This document shows, piece after piece, positions 13,286 to 25,168 of a stretch of 64,000 bases of DNA. Source of the stretch: Pithys albifrons albifrons (taxonomy: Eukaryota; Chordata; Aves; Passeriformes; Thamnophilidae); NCBI RefSeq assembly GCF_047495875.1, contig NC_092458.1:2468001-2532000 (forward strand), written 5' to 3'. The first letter of the stretch is position 1. Each line of letters starts with the position of its first letter. The position numbers were made by a program, and so were the translations under genes. The notes under the pieces are model-generated. The model was given only the letters and a program-made list of their open reading frames with translations, had not been told where the DNA came from and searched no databases.

Positions 13286-14191
13286 CCCATTCCCATTGCA
13301 AGTAAATACCCCAAATTTTCGAGCTTTGAAAGTGAAACTGCCCATTCTTTCTAAAGGTATTACCATTCTCTGCTTTGACAATTATTTTCAAAGTTAAAGA
13401 TTCTTTTTGTAAGCAACTTAAATAACCTTTTTACTGATGAAATTCCACCACTATGTTTATATAATTATTTAAGATCACCAATTTGTTTTTGTTGTTCTTT
13501 GTTTGTTTTTAATATAGGCAGTTTCTATTTCTTACTAATACTAGAACTACTGAATATGCTTTAAGTTTGGAAGTCTCAAAAGTATTGCATTGTATGGTTT
13601 GGATGCATTCCTTTTTTCTTTAAGGGAAGTTATAAAGCTCCATTTTTAACAGAAGCATCCCACTTATACCCCAAAAAGCTCCATTATCTTCCTAGATTTC
13701 TCTCTCTTTATATAGAGTTTTAATGCTTTTAGTTTATAGCTTCAATTCATAATTTTATTTTAATTGAAGTTTTGAAAGTTAAGAGTAGTCAGTCTATACA
13801 AGCATAAAAAGTTATTTGTATTGTAATACTAAATCTTTTTACTGTTTACTGGGATGTACTTTTTGTAAGAGTTTTCTCTGTGAATGTTGGCATTGCGACT
13901 GACTTTTTTTTGCTGGACTTGAAGTTATCACACATTTGAATATATCTTTTGTCAGAATACTTGACAGCAACTGCTTAGAAAGTAATTTGGATTTGGCATT
14001 TGGTTTTAGATTTGGCCAGGATGATATAATTTGATGACTAGTTAGCATTTTGGGGAGTCATGAGACTTTCAAAAATGTTTTGTCTGGTGGAAAACCCCTG
14101 AAGTACAGAATCCAGGAACTGTGCTGGGGCATCTCTCCTGCCATTTGTCTCAAAAAGATTGTATCAATTTTTCATAGATGTGCTTTGTTGC
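13286..14191. other. Unique intron sequence, nothing recognised
   Basis: AT-rich intron 52 sequence between the minisatellite and an LTR. No coding, RNA or repeat feature was recognised. Confidence 0.6.
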
Positions 14192-14741
14192 TGTCTTGGG
14201 TTGAGCTGGGAAAATGCCAACTGCCCAACACAGAGTGTTAGAGCCTCCCTCCCTCTGCTGAGAAAAGGGAGAAAGGAAAAAACAACTTCAAAACAGGTTA
14301 AACTTAAAACTAACTATATATATATTTATACAGAAATGAGAAAATTAAAGGAAAATACAATATAATACACACTTACACAAGTTAGATATAACAAAAAACC
14401 TCCCCATTGATGACAAGTCCCACTATTCTAACTACAAATCACTCTGGAGAACTCAATTCCCTAGAGACAGACACAAGCAGAGAGAAAGACTAAGAACAAA
14501 CATTTTACTTCCCTAAGATAACATGGTGGTGAGCCAGTGCTGGGCTGGGCCTCCCGTCCCTCCTGGGATGGCACGGTGCGTCCTTGTGGGACCACAGCCA
14601 TGAAGGAACTGACCAAGCCACTCCCACACCAGCTCCTACACTTTGAGATGATGTCAGAACATGGTATGGAACACTATTGGCCATAGTAGTCAGCTGTCAG
14701 CTGGCCCAGCCCAGCTCAAGTCAGCTGATAGTCGCAGGCCT

Positions 14742-15048
14742 GGTGTGTGTGTGGCTCGGCTTCGCGAACGCAGATTTGGGCAGGGCTGTCCCCACGTGCC
14801 CTTCCAGCCTGCACAGTGGATTTTAGGTGAGGCTCAGCGTGCGCAGAACTGGCCCCACCGTTTCAGTCCTGAGGTTCATCTGCCACGGCCGAGCGAGCTT
14901 GGACAGTGCCAGTGAAGTCCTCAGGACTAGAACCTACAGCACCCGGCATTTCCCAGGAGGTCTCCCATCCAAGTACTAATCCGGGGCTGACCCTGCTGAG
15001 CTTCCGAGATCTGACGGGATCGGATGTCAGGGAGGCATTTAACTGCCT
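14742..15048 (-). mobile_element. 5S rRNA-headed SINE-like retroposon inside an LTR
   Basis: A 307-bp insertion interrupts the LTR and is flanked by 14-bp duplications ATAGTC(G/T)CAGGCCT (14728-14741 and 15049-15062). The 'empty' form of this point is seen in the related LTR at 40856. Read on the minus strand, the first 116 bp (15048 to 14933) resemble 5S rRNA. The best parts are GATCTCGGAAGC, AGCAGGGTC, TACTTGGATGGGAGACC and GGGTGCTGTAGG, which cover the A-box and C-box regions of the internal 5S promoter. A GC-rich 190-bp body of unknown origin follows, ending in a short CA run next to the duplication. There is no poly(A) tail. 5S-headed SINEs (SINE3 class) are known in fish, squamates and as ancient AmnSINE1; the family of this one is unknown to me. 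Confidence 0.8.
14933..15048 (-). pseudogene. 5S rRNA-derived segment (head of the retroposon)
   Basis: The segment spans nearly the whole 5S rRNA length but is diverged in its 5' third. The 3' part, from GATCTCGGAAGC to GTGCTGTAGG, keeps most bases. The normal T-run terminator after the 5S 3' end is absent, and sequence reads on into the SINE body. It is therefore a transposon part or pseudogene, not a 5S gene. Confidence 0.82.
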
Positions 15049-15113
15049 ATAGTCTCAGGCCTAGTCTGAAATCTAAAACCTAAACTTAGGCCTACCTAGC
15101 TAAACCCATAACA

Positions 15114-16942
15114 GTTGCATTTTCATGGTGGCCCTTCTGTGTATTTGATATGTGATTTTAATAATTGGGAGTTTTTAATTTTCTATTAGAATATTGAATA
15201 CCTAACCTGTTGTATTTAAAACTATGAAAACCATTTTAAAGATGCAGTGTGGCATTATAGAAGTCAACTGAGAGACCACTGGGCTGAAAGCTGTCCATGC
15301 CCTTGGCTGAGGGGTTTGTTTGTGAATGCAGGACATGCTGTGAGTGCCTCCTTCTAAGGGGGTGTCTCCAGCTGTGCTCCCAATGCTGGCCTCTTCCATG
15401 TCTTCTCCATTTTGTTTCTCCAAATGTGCCTCTTCATTCTTTGTGAACCCTCACCAGCCTTGCTCTCTTTGCTGTTTTAGTCAGTGTTTCAAGGTAGTAC
15501 TCTGTTAGAAATAGTAGCTTGCACATTATATTTTAAATTTAACTGGAAACAGACATGTAAAAAGTAAAAATATCCATTTTATTCTATTTTTATTCATGAT
15601 GATACAAAGAGAAGAGCTATGCTAGCTGTCTTGCAACAAATTAATCAAAATGGAAATAAATGGAAATAAAATACGAACTGTTCAGAAATTAAGTTCTCCA
15701 AATGGGATCAAATTATTTGTCCACTGACAATTTAATGGGCAACATTTAATGTCTACAGTTATTTTAAAAACTGTGTCAGAACAGTATATGTTCAGTTATA
15801 CCAGATCATAATTTTCTGTAGTAATTACAGGGCAATCAGGAAACAAAGGTCCTGCTCTGTAGAAATTACAAGCTAAATTTAGATGCCACATAATCAGCCA
15901 TATCAGGAAAATGCAGATTTTGGTGTACATTGTGTCCCATTTCTTTTCCTAAAATGGATGCAATACACAAGGAACATATATTGGAAGCTGCAGTTGTTCT
16001 CACACAATCTAGTTAAGCATCCTGGGGTATGTTTGGCCTAAGGACTTTAGTTTGGCTATCCTCAATATAAATTTAAGGTGGGTTTAATTTTGATTGAGTC
16101 AGGAGTAAACCATTACCAAAAGAGTGTTTTACACATCCCCAAAGCTCCTTTGCGAGTCCAGCCTGAATAAATACTGGCTTAGTCTGTGTGAGAGACATCC
16201 TAAGGCTTTTGTGAATGGTTGCACCAACTGTTGGTTTCATTTCATTATGTGTTATGAAATAATGTAGAAAGAATTTAACATTACTGTTTTCAGGAGCAAA
16301 TAGTGACTCTGAGGCTTTTTTCCCTGTGTTTCGTGGATAACAAAGTATCATCCTTTATCATAACAAAAAAAGGAGGGAACAAGAAGTATAAAAGTTCTGG
16401 AAATTAGCTGCTGAAATTTTATCTTTCTTAGCAACAGGTCCATTGAGTGACAGGTGAGAGAATGACTTGTCAGAGGACAATCCCATCCAAGTAACAGCAA
16501 AGGAGGGTTGATGTTGAGTAGTCTGATATATAGTGAGAAAGTGGTGGCATCTGGGCTTGGTAAAACTTAGAGCCTAAAACAGAATATTTAGGGGGAAAAT
16601 GGTATTTGGTTATATTTTAATTGGATGGGAACCTGTGTACTTTAGAGCAAACGCCTATGCTATGGAAATTTCTGCTGGAAGTGTCAGACTGTGTTTATGT
16701 CTGCTCTATTATCTCAAGTGCAGAAATGAGTGCAGGCTTTCAGATGAAGAGATGTAATAATTTTGCAGAATATTCATTACATTCCCAGTATTAGTAGTCT
16801 CTCTGAATTTCTGCACTTTTGACACTTGTCTTTTTTCACTGCACCATTATATTAGGATGGCAACAGTAATGGTTTAATCTGTTCATTGGATACCTTTTTT
16901 TTTGTTCCATTTCATGGGTTTTCCTGAAAATGGAGTAAAATA
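15114..16942. other. Unique intron sequence, nothing recognised
   Basis: Intron 52 sequence between an LTR and a CR1 fragment. I could not assign any gene or repeat here. Confidence 0.6.
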
Positions 16943-17170
16943 CAGAATAGAACCCAATAGACTATTTCAGTTGGAAAGGACCTACAGTGACCATCTAGTC
17001 TGTCTGCATGACCACTTAGGGCTGATCCACTGTTGTTGTGGGCATTATCCAAATGCCTCTTAAATGCTGACAGACATGGGCCATTTCCCACCTCTTCAGA
17101 AAGCCGATTTCACCATCTGACCACCCTCTCAGTAAAAAAATGCTTCCTAATGTTCAGTCCAAACCCATGC
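16943..17170 (-). mobile_element. CR1 LINE, diverged 3' fragment
   Basis: An inverted CR1 tail reading 'tttcagttggaaaggacctac', then 'ccatctagtctgtctg', then 'ctcagtaaaaaaatgcttcct' on the + strand. This order is that of CR1 3' ends seen from the opposite strand. It is more diverged than the octamer-bearing copies, so it is older. Confidence 0.8.
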
Positions 17171-18286
17171 AAGTGTGTCAGGTTCAAAATTTACCAAGTT
17201 ATCAAAATAGAGACTTTGAAGTGTGTTTGTATAAAATCCACTAAGTTCAGTCCATATACTGCCTCATGCATGTTTTGATCCATGTTGGAGTACCAGAGGG
17301 AACATGAATAAAGAAGCACTGACATCTGATTGAAGGGAAACAAAGCACCCCACAACAAACACCTTCTCAAAGAAACAAAACCCAACACTAAAAGGAAAGT
17401 TGTCATGTCTTTCCTTTTCTCAAGATTGGTGTAATTGACACATTTTTTTTCTTTTATGAGCTAAAATGTTGCACTAAGATGACAGATATGTTGTTGGTTG
17501 AGGGTTTTTTAATTATTATTTATGTATCTATTTAGTTATTAAGAAACAAACATATGTGTATGTCATGCCAGACTCTATAGTTTGGGCCCCAGTTCATGTG
17601 ACCTTGATAATTAGTCCTTTAAATTAAGAACAGGAAAAAGAATGTTACCTCTTTTTTTTCCTGACAAGCTCCTGTGCTCCTTTAAAGTTCAAGTACCATG
17701 ACTTTTATGATAGCAGCCTCATCTTCTAATCAGCAATTATTTTAAGAAATGGAGCAGTATAACTACAGAAAATGCTCAAAATCTTTGAGTTTATTGGAAT
17801 TTTCAGAAGAAACACTTATTTTCTTCTGCAATGTTCCTTGGTTGACTCTGTTTGACATTTACTTTGAAGTGTATAAGGTCATTGTAAGTGTGAAATTTAG
17901 CTACTTCTTTCTTATTTTAACAAAGTTGAATTTAAGGATTTCAAGTATTAGGAAGCTAAGATTGCATTTCTGCACGAAAAAGCATGAATTAAGCAGTATC
18001 AGACTGATAGCATTTTGTGGAGTATATAAAAAATAAGTGCAAGTGTCAGAGGGAATGGGGTGTAAGATCTGTGGAAGTGTCAGTCTGATGTAGAAGCAGG
18101 AACCCCAATGAATTAACTCACCTTTGGAAAGTGGTCAACATTAGTGTATTTATCTAAAATATTTTGATTTTAATTAAAATAATAATATTTTTAGAAAGTT
18201 TTATTTTGTCTTGGTCAAAAATAGTGTTTAATTTACAGCCTCTTGATACCTGATGCTTTCCTCCTCTCAGGAAGATTATTGAGGGA

Positions 18287-18913
18287 TGTGCTGGTTTAAA
18301 GGTGAACCAGCAGGGGAAATGAACTCACCACGAGAGAAATTATAAGTCAGAGCTAAAATTTAATAATAATATTACAATAACAACACTGACACACAAGGGA
18401 AATTGCTTTCAACTCACAATACCCCAGCAGTATAACCCAGTGTCCTGGGGCACAAACCCAAGGGGGTTTGTTTGCCCTTGTGCTGAGACCCCTGTGGTTC
18501 CCCCAAGTCCAGAGCAAAAGGAAAAGAAAAACCTGGTGGTGCAGGCGAGGGCTGTGGTCTGGGTGAGAGCAGGGATCTCCTCCTGTCAAGGTCCTGCTGC
18601 TGCTCTGGATCCGACGAGAGGTTCCCGAGGTCTTCTTACCCACCACTTATGTACCCTCAGGGAGCACCCAGTCCCTCCCCCTGGGCGGGGACTCACACAA
18701 TGGGTGATTGACTCTGGGAGCCAGGGGGTGTTGAACTGTTGATGGCCCATTGGCAGCTCTGCCCCCTCAGGCTGGGTGTGAAGGTGATAATGGCTCCCTG
18801 GGCAGCTGCTGCTAATGGCCCATTGTCCTTGGGGAATGAATAGAGGGGGTAGAATACACAGCTTTGATCACCCCCACACAGGGTTAGCTGGTCCCTCCTG
18901 CTCAACTAGGACA
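18287..18913 (-). mobile_element. Solo LTR, TGTGCTGGTTTAAAGG family, copy 1
   Basis: A 627-bp unit from TGTGCTGGTTTAAAGG to CAACTAGGACA with perfect 5-bp duplications AGGGA (18282-18286 and 18914-18918). It is nearly identical to 24539-25168. The sense strand is probably minus, because read that way it has an ATTAAA poly(A)-like motif and ends in TTTAAACCAGCACA, as other avian LTRs do. No adjoining internal retroviral sequence is seen. Confidence 0.9.
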
Positions 18914-19094
18914 AGGGAGAATTATTTTATCCAAATCCCCACTACAATTGATAATCTATTGTGTAAGTGTAACATTCTTTTGAGTCTAAAGCTTCTGTCT
19001 TTTCTGAAATTTAGAGCCAGCTGTCCCTGAAAATAAATCATGGAGAAGGGAATATATCTGGTATTTCACTGCATTATTAAGTTCTGAATCCAGC

Positions 19095-19588
19095 TCTGGG
19101 GTTCCCAGTACAAGACAGAGTGTTAAAGACCTCTTAAAGCAGATGCAGAGGAGACCATGAGGGCTGGAGCACCTCTCCTAGAAATAGAGGCTGAGAGGGT
19201 TGGGATTGTCCAGACTGGAGAAGAGAAGGCTCCAGGAACACTTCATTGCCACCTTTCAGTACTAAAAAGGAGCCTTACAGGAAGGCTGGAGGAGACTTTA
19301 TGAGGGCAGGTAGTGACACAACATGGGGAATGGCTTTAAACTGAAAGAGGGTAGGTTTAGATTGGATGTTAGGAAGCAATTCTTTAATGTTAGGGTAGTA
19401 AGGCACCGGCATAGGTTGCCCAGAGAGCTGTGGATGCCCTGTCCCTGGAAGTGATCAAGGCCAGATGGGATGGAGCTCTGAGCAATCTGGTCTAGTGAAA
19501 GATTCCCTGCCCATGGCAGGGATGTTGGAACTAGGTCATCTTTAAAAGGCTTTTCCAACTGAAACTATCTTATGACTCTGATTATGAA
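19095..19588 (+). mobile_element. CR1 LINE, older 3' fragment
   Basis: A CR1 tail on the + strand with 'ccagactggagaagagaaggctcc', then 'gattggatgttaggaagcaa', then 'ggttgcccagagagctgtgga', ending near 'cttttccaactgaaact'. Many substitutions relative to the young copies indicate greater age. Confidence 0.85.
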
Positions 19589-20375
19589 ACTAGTAATTTG
19601 TAAATAAATAATAATAAAAATATACCATTTTCAATTTTTGTTCTGAAATAAATTATGAAGTTAGTTCAGATGTATTGTTCAGTCAGTATAAAATGCCTGA
19701 AATTTATGCTTAAAGTTGAATATAAAAATATCTTAAAAAAAATAAGCACTTTTATATCTTTGTTTTAAAACAATTCTTGCCCATTTGGAAGTTTTCTTTG
19801 CTTTCAAAGACAAAAATAAAAGTCCAAGCTGCGACAGTTTTGGTTTGACTAATTGTGGGGGGATTTTTCCTGATGCATTCATGGCTTTTTTTGCTTGATC
19901 CACTGGGCTAAGCTCAGTGTTGTTGCCCACACCCTCTTTCTATCACTATTACATGGGAATGAAGCTCCAGAGGCGTCTCCCAGCTGACCTCCAGGGAGAG
20001 GCACATGCTGTGAAGGTCCAGCAGTCCATTCTCTGGGCAGGTTCGGTACAGTCAGAAGAGGCACAGCAAAAGATCCACAATGTAATAGTTAATACTTGGT
20101 AACAGAAGGAAGAGATTGCTCTTTTTTCCATTGTAAAATGAAACAAAGCTTTATGGCTTTTGTAGGGAGTCGAGGTTCTCCTGAGGAAGTTATTTCGTTT
20201 CTCAAGGAAGAAAATAGAAATACAAATAGTCTGCAAAACTTTGCTTGAATAACTTGGAGCCTGAGTTCCTTTTCAGTTACTAACTGGTTTGGTACTCTTA
20301 AGATCTCCCAAAGTCTTGCTCCAGCAGTTAGAGCTGCATCTATTTAATCAAAAGCAAATGAAATCAGTGCACAGA

Positions 20376-21000
20376 TGTTATGGGTTCACCTAGGTGGGCC
20401 TAGATTCGGGCTCTGAAGTCTGGACTAGGCTGAAGCTGTCAGCTGACTTGAGCTGGGCTGAGCTAACAGCTGACCTCTTCTAGCCAGTAAGTTTGTATTC
20501 CATACCACATTATGACATCATCTCCAGGGCAGTAGGAACCAGTGTGGGAGTGGTTAAGGCAGTGGCTTCTCAGCCCTCCTCTTGGGAGGACACACGATGC
20601 TGCCCCAGGGGGGATGGAGAGGACCAGGCCCACCACTGGCTCACAGGGTATCTCAGGAAAGTAAACTGTGTTGTTCTGGGTCTCTCCTTTCTGCTTGAGT
20701 TTGTCTCCCTGGGGAATAAGTCTTTTCTTAAGTAATGTGTAGTTAAGACAGTAGAATTTGTCTGTTCGTTCAGAAGTTGAGGTGGGGAACTTGTTGTTGC
20801 AGACTTGTGTGAGTGAATATTTGTACTCTCTTCTAATTGTCTCTTTCTTTCTGTGAAAAATATATGTAGATTTAGTATAAATGCAGTTTGAAGTGTTTTT
20901 TTCTTTCCCCTCTCTTTTCCTCCCTTTCCCTGGTGTTAGGAGGGAGGCTTTTCTCTCTGTGCTTGGGAGGGTTGGCAGTTGCTTATCTCAAACCAAGACA
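20376..21000 (+). mobile_element. Solo LTR, TGTTATGGG family, copy 3
   Basis: A 625-bp unit from TGTTATGGG to CCAAGACA, with perfect 5-bp duplications ACAGA (20371-20375 and 21001-21005). Its orientation is the same as copy 1 at 2436, about 18 kb upstream on the far side of exon 52. Confidence 0.92.
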
Positions 21001-21951
21001 ACAGAACAACAAATGCAGATATATTTGAAAAGCAAAGCTCAGCCCAAACTCAGTAGGAGTTAGTAGGCTGATGACATTAAAAATATGTGGTGTAACTGAA
21101 TGTATGGTAGCACTACAAGGTTATGTGGTAATAAGAATTCTGCAATTCATTGCATCTATGCTTCATTAGGTAGCTAATGAATTTCACACATTTCAGGATT
21201 TAATCTACCAGACCTACCATTATATTTTTGCATCAGTAAGTATGTGAGTCTATGAAAGCATTAGTAAATGAAAGCTGATATACTTTAATAATGTTAATAG
21301 CATTCTTGATTAAGTTCAGAGAAAGTAGAATACAATTTCACTACTTTAATGTCCCATATTTAAATACAGGCACAGAAAAGGCATTTCTTCTGAAAAAAAA
21401 AAGATGTTCTTAAATATTTTGTAGGTGGGTTGATTATCACAAAATCTATCATCCATGAACAGAAATTAACTACATAACTATACATTGTTTTCCTTTTAAG
21501 AACTTAATTAAACAAAACAGAAGTTTGGGCAAAGATAAATACTAAAATACCTGGTTACTTTTAATTAATCCTTGCAACACTAAGAAAATACAGAAATTTA
21601 GGCTTTCTATTAAGTTCTTTGAAAACTTTTCTATAAATTGTAGACTGAAACAATTAGATTGCCTGCATGTTCACTCATGTAGTTAATCAGATTAGTTTTA
21701 ATTCTGTGGCTTCAGTTTAGGTACTTTCCATTAGTCTAAATATCATTTCTAAATCTAATCTAAGTCTTCATAATTATATTATGAATATTTAAGAAAGTAA
21801 CTAAATTCAATAATGCAGTACATATTTTCTACATACAACAAAGGAAATTGAATAAATCAAACATTTTGCAAGATGATTAAATGATTCCAGCAAGGAACCC
21901 CCCCTGTTTTTTCAATTAGTACAATGTTACTGCGAAGTTACAGTTTTATAT
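21001..21951. other. Unique intron sequence, nothing recognised
   Basis: AT-rich intron 52 sequence between two LTRs. No gene or repeat was recognised. Confidence 0.6.
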
Positions 21952-22529
21952 TGATGCCATGAATGACCCTTCCACCCAAAAACAGGACTCTGAGCCACGT
22001 TAGTGTAGGGTAAGATAAAAAGTAAAGGTCCTTTAATATCACAGGCCTACAGCCCACAGGAATACAGGATGACATGCATGTGTCCCAGTTCTTGTTTCCA
22101 TGGCTTTTATAATAAGATCCCTCCAGTCATTGCTTTACACATTTCTCAGTCCAGCCCCAGTCCCACCCCTGGACCAACCCCTGGAATTGGGTCTGGGGTC
22201 GTCAAGACCCTCTGTCTTCATCAGCTCTTCTTCCTCAGGCACACAAAGGTCTCTTGGAGTTCATCCAGTTCTGGCTTTTGGGTCACTCTGACCTGTGTTT
22301 ATGTTTCATTCTGTGGGCCTTCTGATATCCTTCAGCTCTACCTTGGAAAGGAGTCTGAACAAGATTAATTAACTAAAGGAATTTGAGCTCCCTGTTCTGG
22401 GACAGGGGTAGTGATAGAAAGGCATTAAACTTAACCTGTTAGAAATATTAACCCTCTAAAAATCTACAACTACTGTGTTCCTAAAATCTACAAAATGTGA
22501 AAATCAGAACAAAAACCCCTTTGGCATCA
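21952..22529 (-). mobile_element. LTR, TGATGCCA family, copy 1
   Basis: A 578-bp unit with inverted ends TGATGCCA and TGGCATCA, nearly identical to 45266-45845. Orientation is taken from the polypurine tract beside the other copy. Read on the minus strand it has ATTAAAGG as a poly(A)-like motif near its 3' end. The flanks TATAT and TATCA match only in part, so a target duplication is not secure. The open frame near 22069 is shared by both copies and is probably chance. Confidence 0.82.
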
Positions 22530-24538
22530 TATCATCCAAATATGAGAGTCTCTGCTAAAAAAAAATAATTTAGTTAACTTCTAGTAGCATGTCTATATGC
22601 AACCTGCTCCTGGGGTCATGGGAGAATCCCAGCTGAGTCTGCACCCTGCCTGGTCTGGAACTGACAGTGCTTGCCCACTGCTGTATTAATGCCCTGCTCT
22701 ACTTCTTCTTAAGGCTCTGATGGCAATAGAGAGGAATCAGAAGATCATTCTCTAATCTGTCTGTCTCCCTAGTCAGCCCTTTATGCATATGCCGATACAT
22801 GTGTTTGTTTCTTTAGGTTTCTCACAAAACTACACTTAGTTTTGTTACCTGTTTCACACTAAATCCTAAAGAATCTTAATTCTCTTTAGGATAAGTATTT
22901 ATCTCTCACATCCTAATTTTCCAGCTTGTGTAACATTTTAAAATGCAAAGTAAATGCTCTTCCACATCACGCATACCCTTTCTCACTTAGTGGAAAAGAA
23001 AGTTTCATGAAAACTTCATTTCAGAGGTGATAAGTGTCATATACATAAATGCTTCTTTAAAAACTTGACAAACTGGTGAATGCTTTCTGAAGGACCTGCT
23101 TTGCAAAGAATAAGGTCTTGAATGCCCTTCTCAGTGCTCAGTCATAGAAGTTGCTTTTTGCTTGTGTAAGAAACTGGTTTCTTTAGATGTGCTACCAGCT
23201 TAGTCTGGTCTCTACTCCCACTCTCTCCAGCAAGGTATAAAGCATGATTAACAGTGGTGAAGAATTACTCACTCAGTGCTTAGCGGAAACCACTTGACAG
23301 TTTTCAGTTCAATCTGTTTGATCTGACACTTCTAAAGGAACAGAGTGACCTTCATCAGTGTGATCATATGGAAGTGGTTTTTAGATAAAAGTATCTAAGC
23401 TCTATCCTAGTGAAACAAAACAAAATTAAATCAGACATGCAATAGTTGGAAATAATTGCCCCCCAAAAGTATCAGACTACAAAATGGGATTATTGACTGC
23501 CTATGTTTAAAGAAAAATAATCACATTTCAATCTGTTGAAGTGTCTTATTGCCTGACCTTAGCCTCTGAGAAGCCAGGGAAGGTAACATTCTTCCCCTCA
23601 GGGCTTTCATGCATTTCATTGCTCTTCATCACTCCAAAATGGCAACTAAAACCTTCGAGTGCTTCTTCTTCCTGATTCCCCATATAGTATCTTTTTTTTT
23701 CTGTTCTTAGAAACTGTAATATTACACAGTAGTATATCTGATTGTGGTTCCTTCCTTCTTCCCAGGTATTATTCATTCCCTTGTTTATTTACAGCTTAGT
23801 TTGTGTACCTAATTTGTTTTGCCTAATTCTTTTTAAGATATGAGCTTTTTAAAAAACAATCTGTCATCATGCATTATGATACCTATATTATAAGGAATAA
23901 TCTTTCTATAAATACCTTAATGTATTCATGGTGCATAAAAGCTGCATCTGACATCTCACTGGCATCAATGGCATACTTCACATTAACTAGATACTCTACA
24001 TTGCCCCTCCACCATTAATTTGGGGTTTAATGGCTAAATCCTTTCGTTACTTTATTAAGGGACCATCTAAGGGACACATAAAATGTCTTAGATGACACAT
24101 TATTAGTGGGGTTTTTATGTATTTATATATATTAAAGTGTTGTCAAAACTTTCTAAGGTCATTGTTTTAAAAAGTATGACTTTTATAAGCCACTGAAAAA
24201 GGTGAAGAGCAATACTGCTTTACAAGGAAAGCTAAAGGAGAGCTGAAGCACAAATGACTCCCCAAGCAGGCTGGCTCCAGCTGTTCCCTGCTACATCCCC
24301 TGGCCCATCCAGCTCCATAATGGCAGCCTACAGGCAGCAGCTTAGGGCATGTTATAACTGTTCCTGCAACTCATTAGTCCTTCAGCAATTATAAAGAAAT
24401 GTTTCAAACTTATCCTCTCTTCACTCTGCAGCTACAATCCAAATGTTCTCCCTAGGCCAGTCTTTCACAGGTTTACAGATTGTTCGTAAGAACAGAGGCA
24501 GCATCCTTTTGTCAAGGGATGTTGTATGATAGGCTTTA
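22530..24538. other. Unique intron sequence, nothing recognised
   Basis: A 2-kb stretch of intron 52 without a recognisable gene or named repeat. A slightly GC-richer patch lies near 22600-22740. Confidence 0.6.
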
Positions 24539-25168
24539 TGTGCTGGTTTAAAGGTGAACCAGCAGGGGAAATGAACTCACCATGAGAGAGATTATAAGTC
24601 AGAGCTAAAATTTAATAATAATAATATTACAATAACAACATTGACACAAAAGGGAAATTGCTTTCAACTCACAAAACCCCAGCAGTATAACCCAGTGTCC
24701 TGGGGCACAAACCCAAGGGGGTTTGTTTGCCCTTGTGCTGAGAACCCTGTGGCTCCCCCAAGTCCAGAGCAAAAGGAAGTGAAAAACCTGTTGGTGCAGG
24801 CGAGGGCTGTGGTCTGGGTGAGAGCGGGGATCTCCTCCTGTCGAGGTCCTGCTGCTCCTCTGGATCCAACGAGAGGTTCCTGAGGTCTTCTTACCCACCA
24901 CTTATGTACCCTCAGGGAGCACCCAGTCCCTCCCCCTGGGCGGGGACTCACACAATGGGTGATTAACTCTGGGAGCCAGGGGGTGTTGAACTGTTGATGG
25001 CCCATTGGCAGCTCCGCCCCCTCAGGCTGGGTGTGAAGGTGATAATGGCTCCCTGGGCAGCTGCTGCAAATGGCCCATTGACCTTGGGGAATGAATAGAG
25101 GGGGTAGAATACACAGCTTTGATCACCCCCACACAGGGTTAGCTGGTCCCTCCTGCTCAACTAGGACA
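24539..25168 (-). mobile_element. Solo LTR, TGTGCTGGTTTAAAGG family, copy 2
   Basis: A 630-bp unit with the same ends as the copy at 18287, flanked by perfect 5-bp duplications CTTTA (24534-24538 and 25169-25173). The two copies are direct repeats 5.6 kb apart within intron 52. The 113-codon minus-strand open frame here crosses LTR sequence and has no retroviral protein motif. Confidence 0.9.

Larger units (their letters stand above)
14192..15113 (-). mobile_element. Solo LTR (TGTCTTGGG type) with a nested insertion
   Basis: The ends are TGTCTTGGG and CCCATAACA on the + strand, flanked by perfect 5-bp duplications GTTGC (14187-14191 and 15114-15118). Without the nested insertion and one copy of its duplication the LTR is about 601 bp, close to the related copy at 40856-41451 (596 bp). 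The CRE-like TGATGTCA is at 14649-14656. It belongs to the same wider group as the TGTTATGGG LTRs but is clearly a distinct, older subfamily. Confidence 0.88.

Noticed and set aside
12854..13354. CRISPR-like regular repeat with open frames on both strands
   Set aside because: The units are contiguous, without unique spacers, in a vertebrate intron. It is a minisatellite, and the frames follow from its 45-bp period.
14933..15048. Possible functional 5S rRNA gene on the minus strand
   Set aside because: The 5' third is diverged, there is no T-run terminator, and the segment is the head of an insertion with target duplications inside an LTR.
24664..25005. 113-codon minus-strand frame as a candidate gene
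   Set aside because: It lies within a solo LTR with clear target duplications, and its sister copy at 18287 has a different frame structure.
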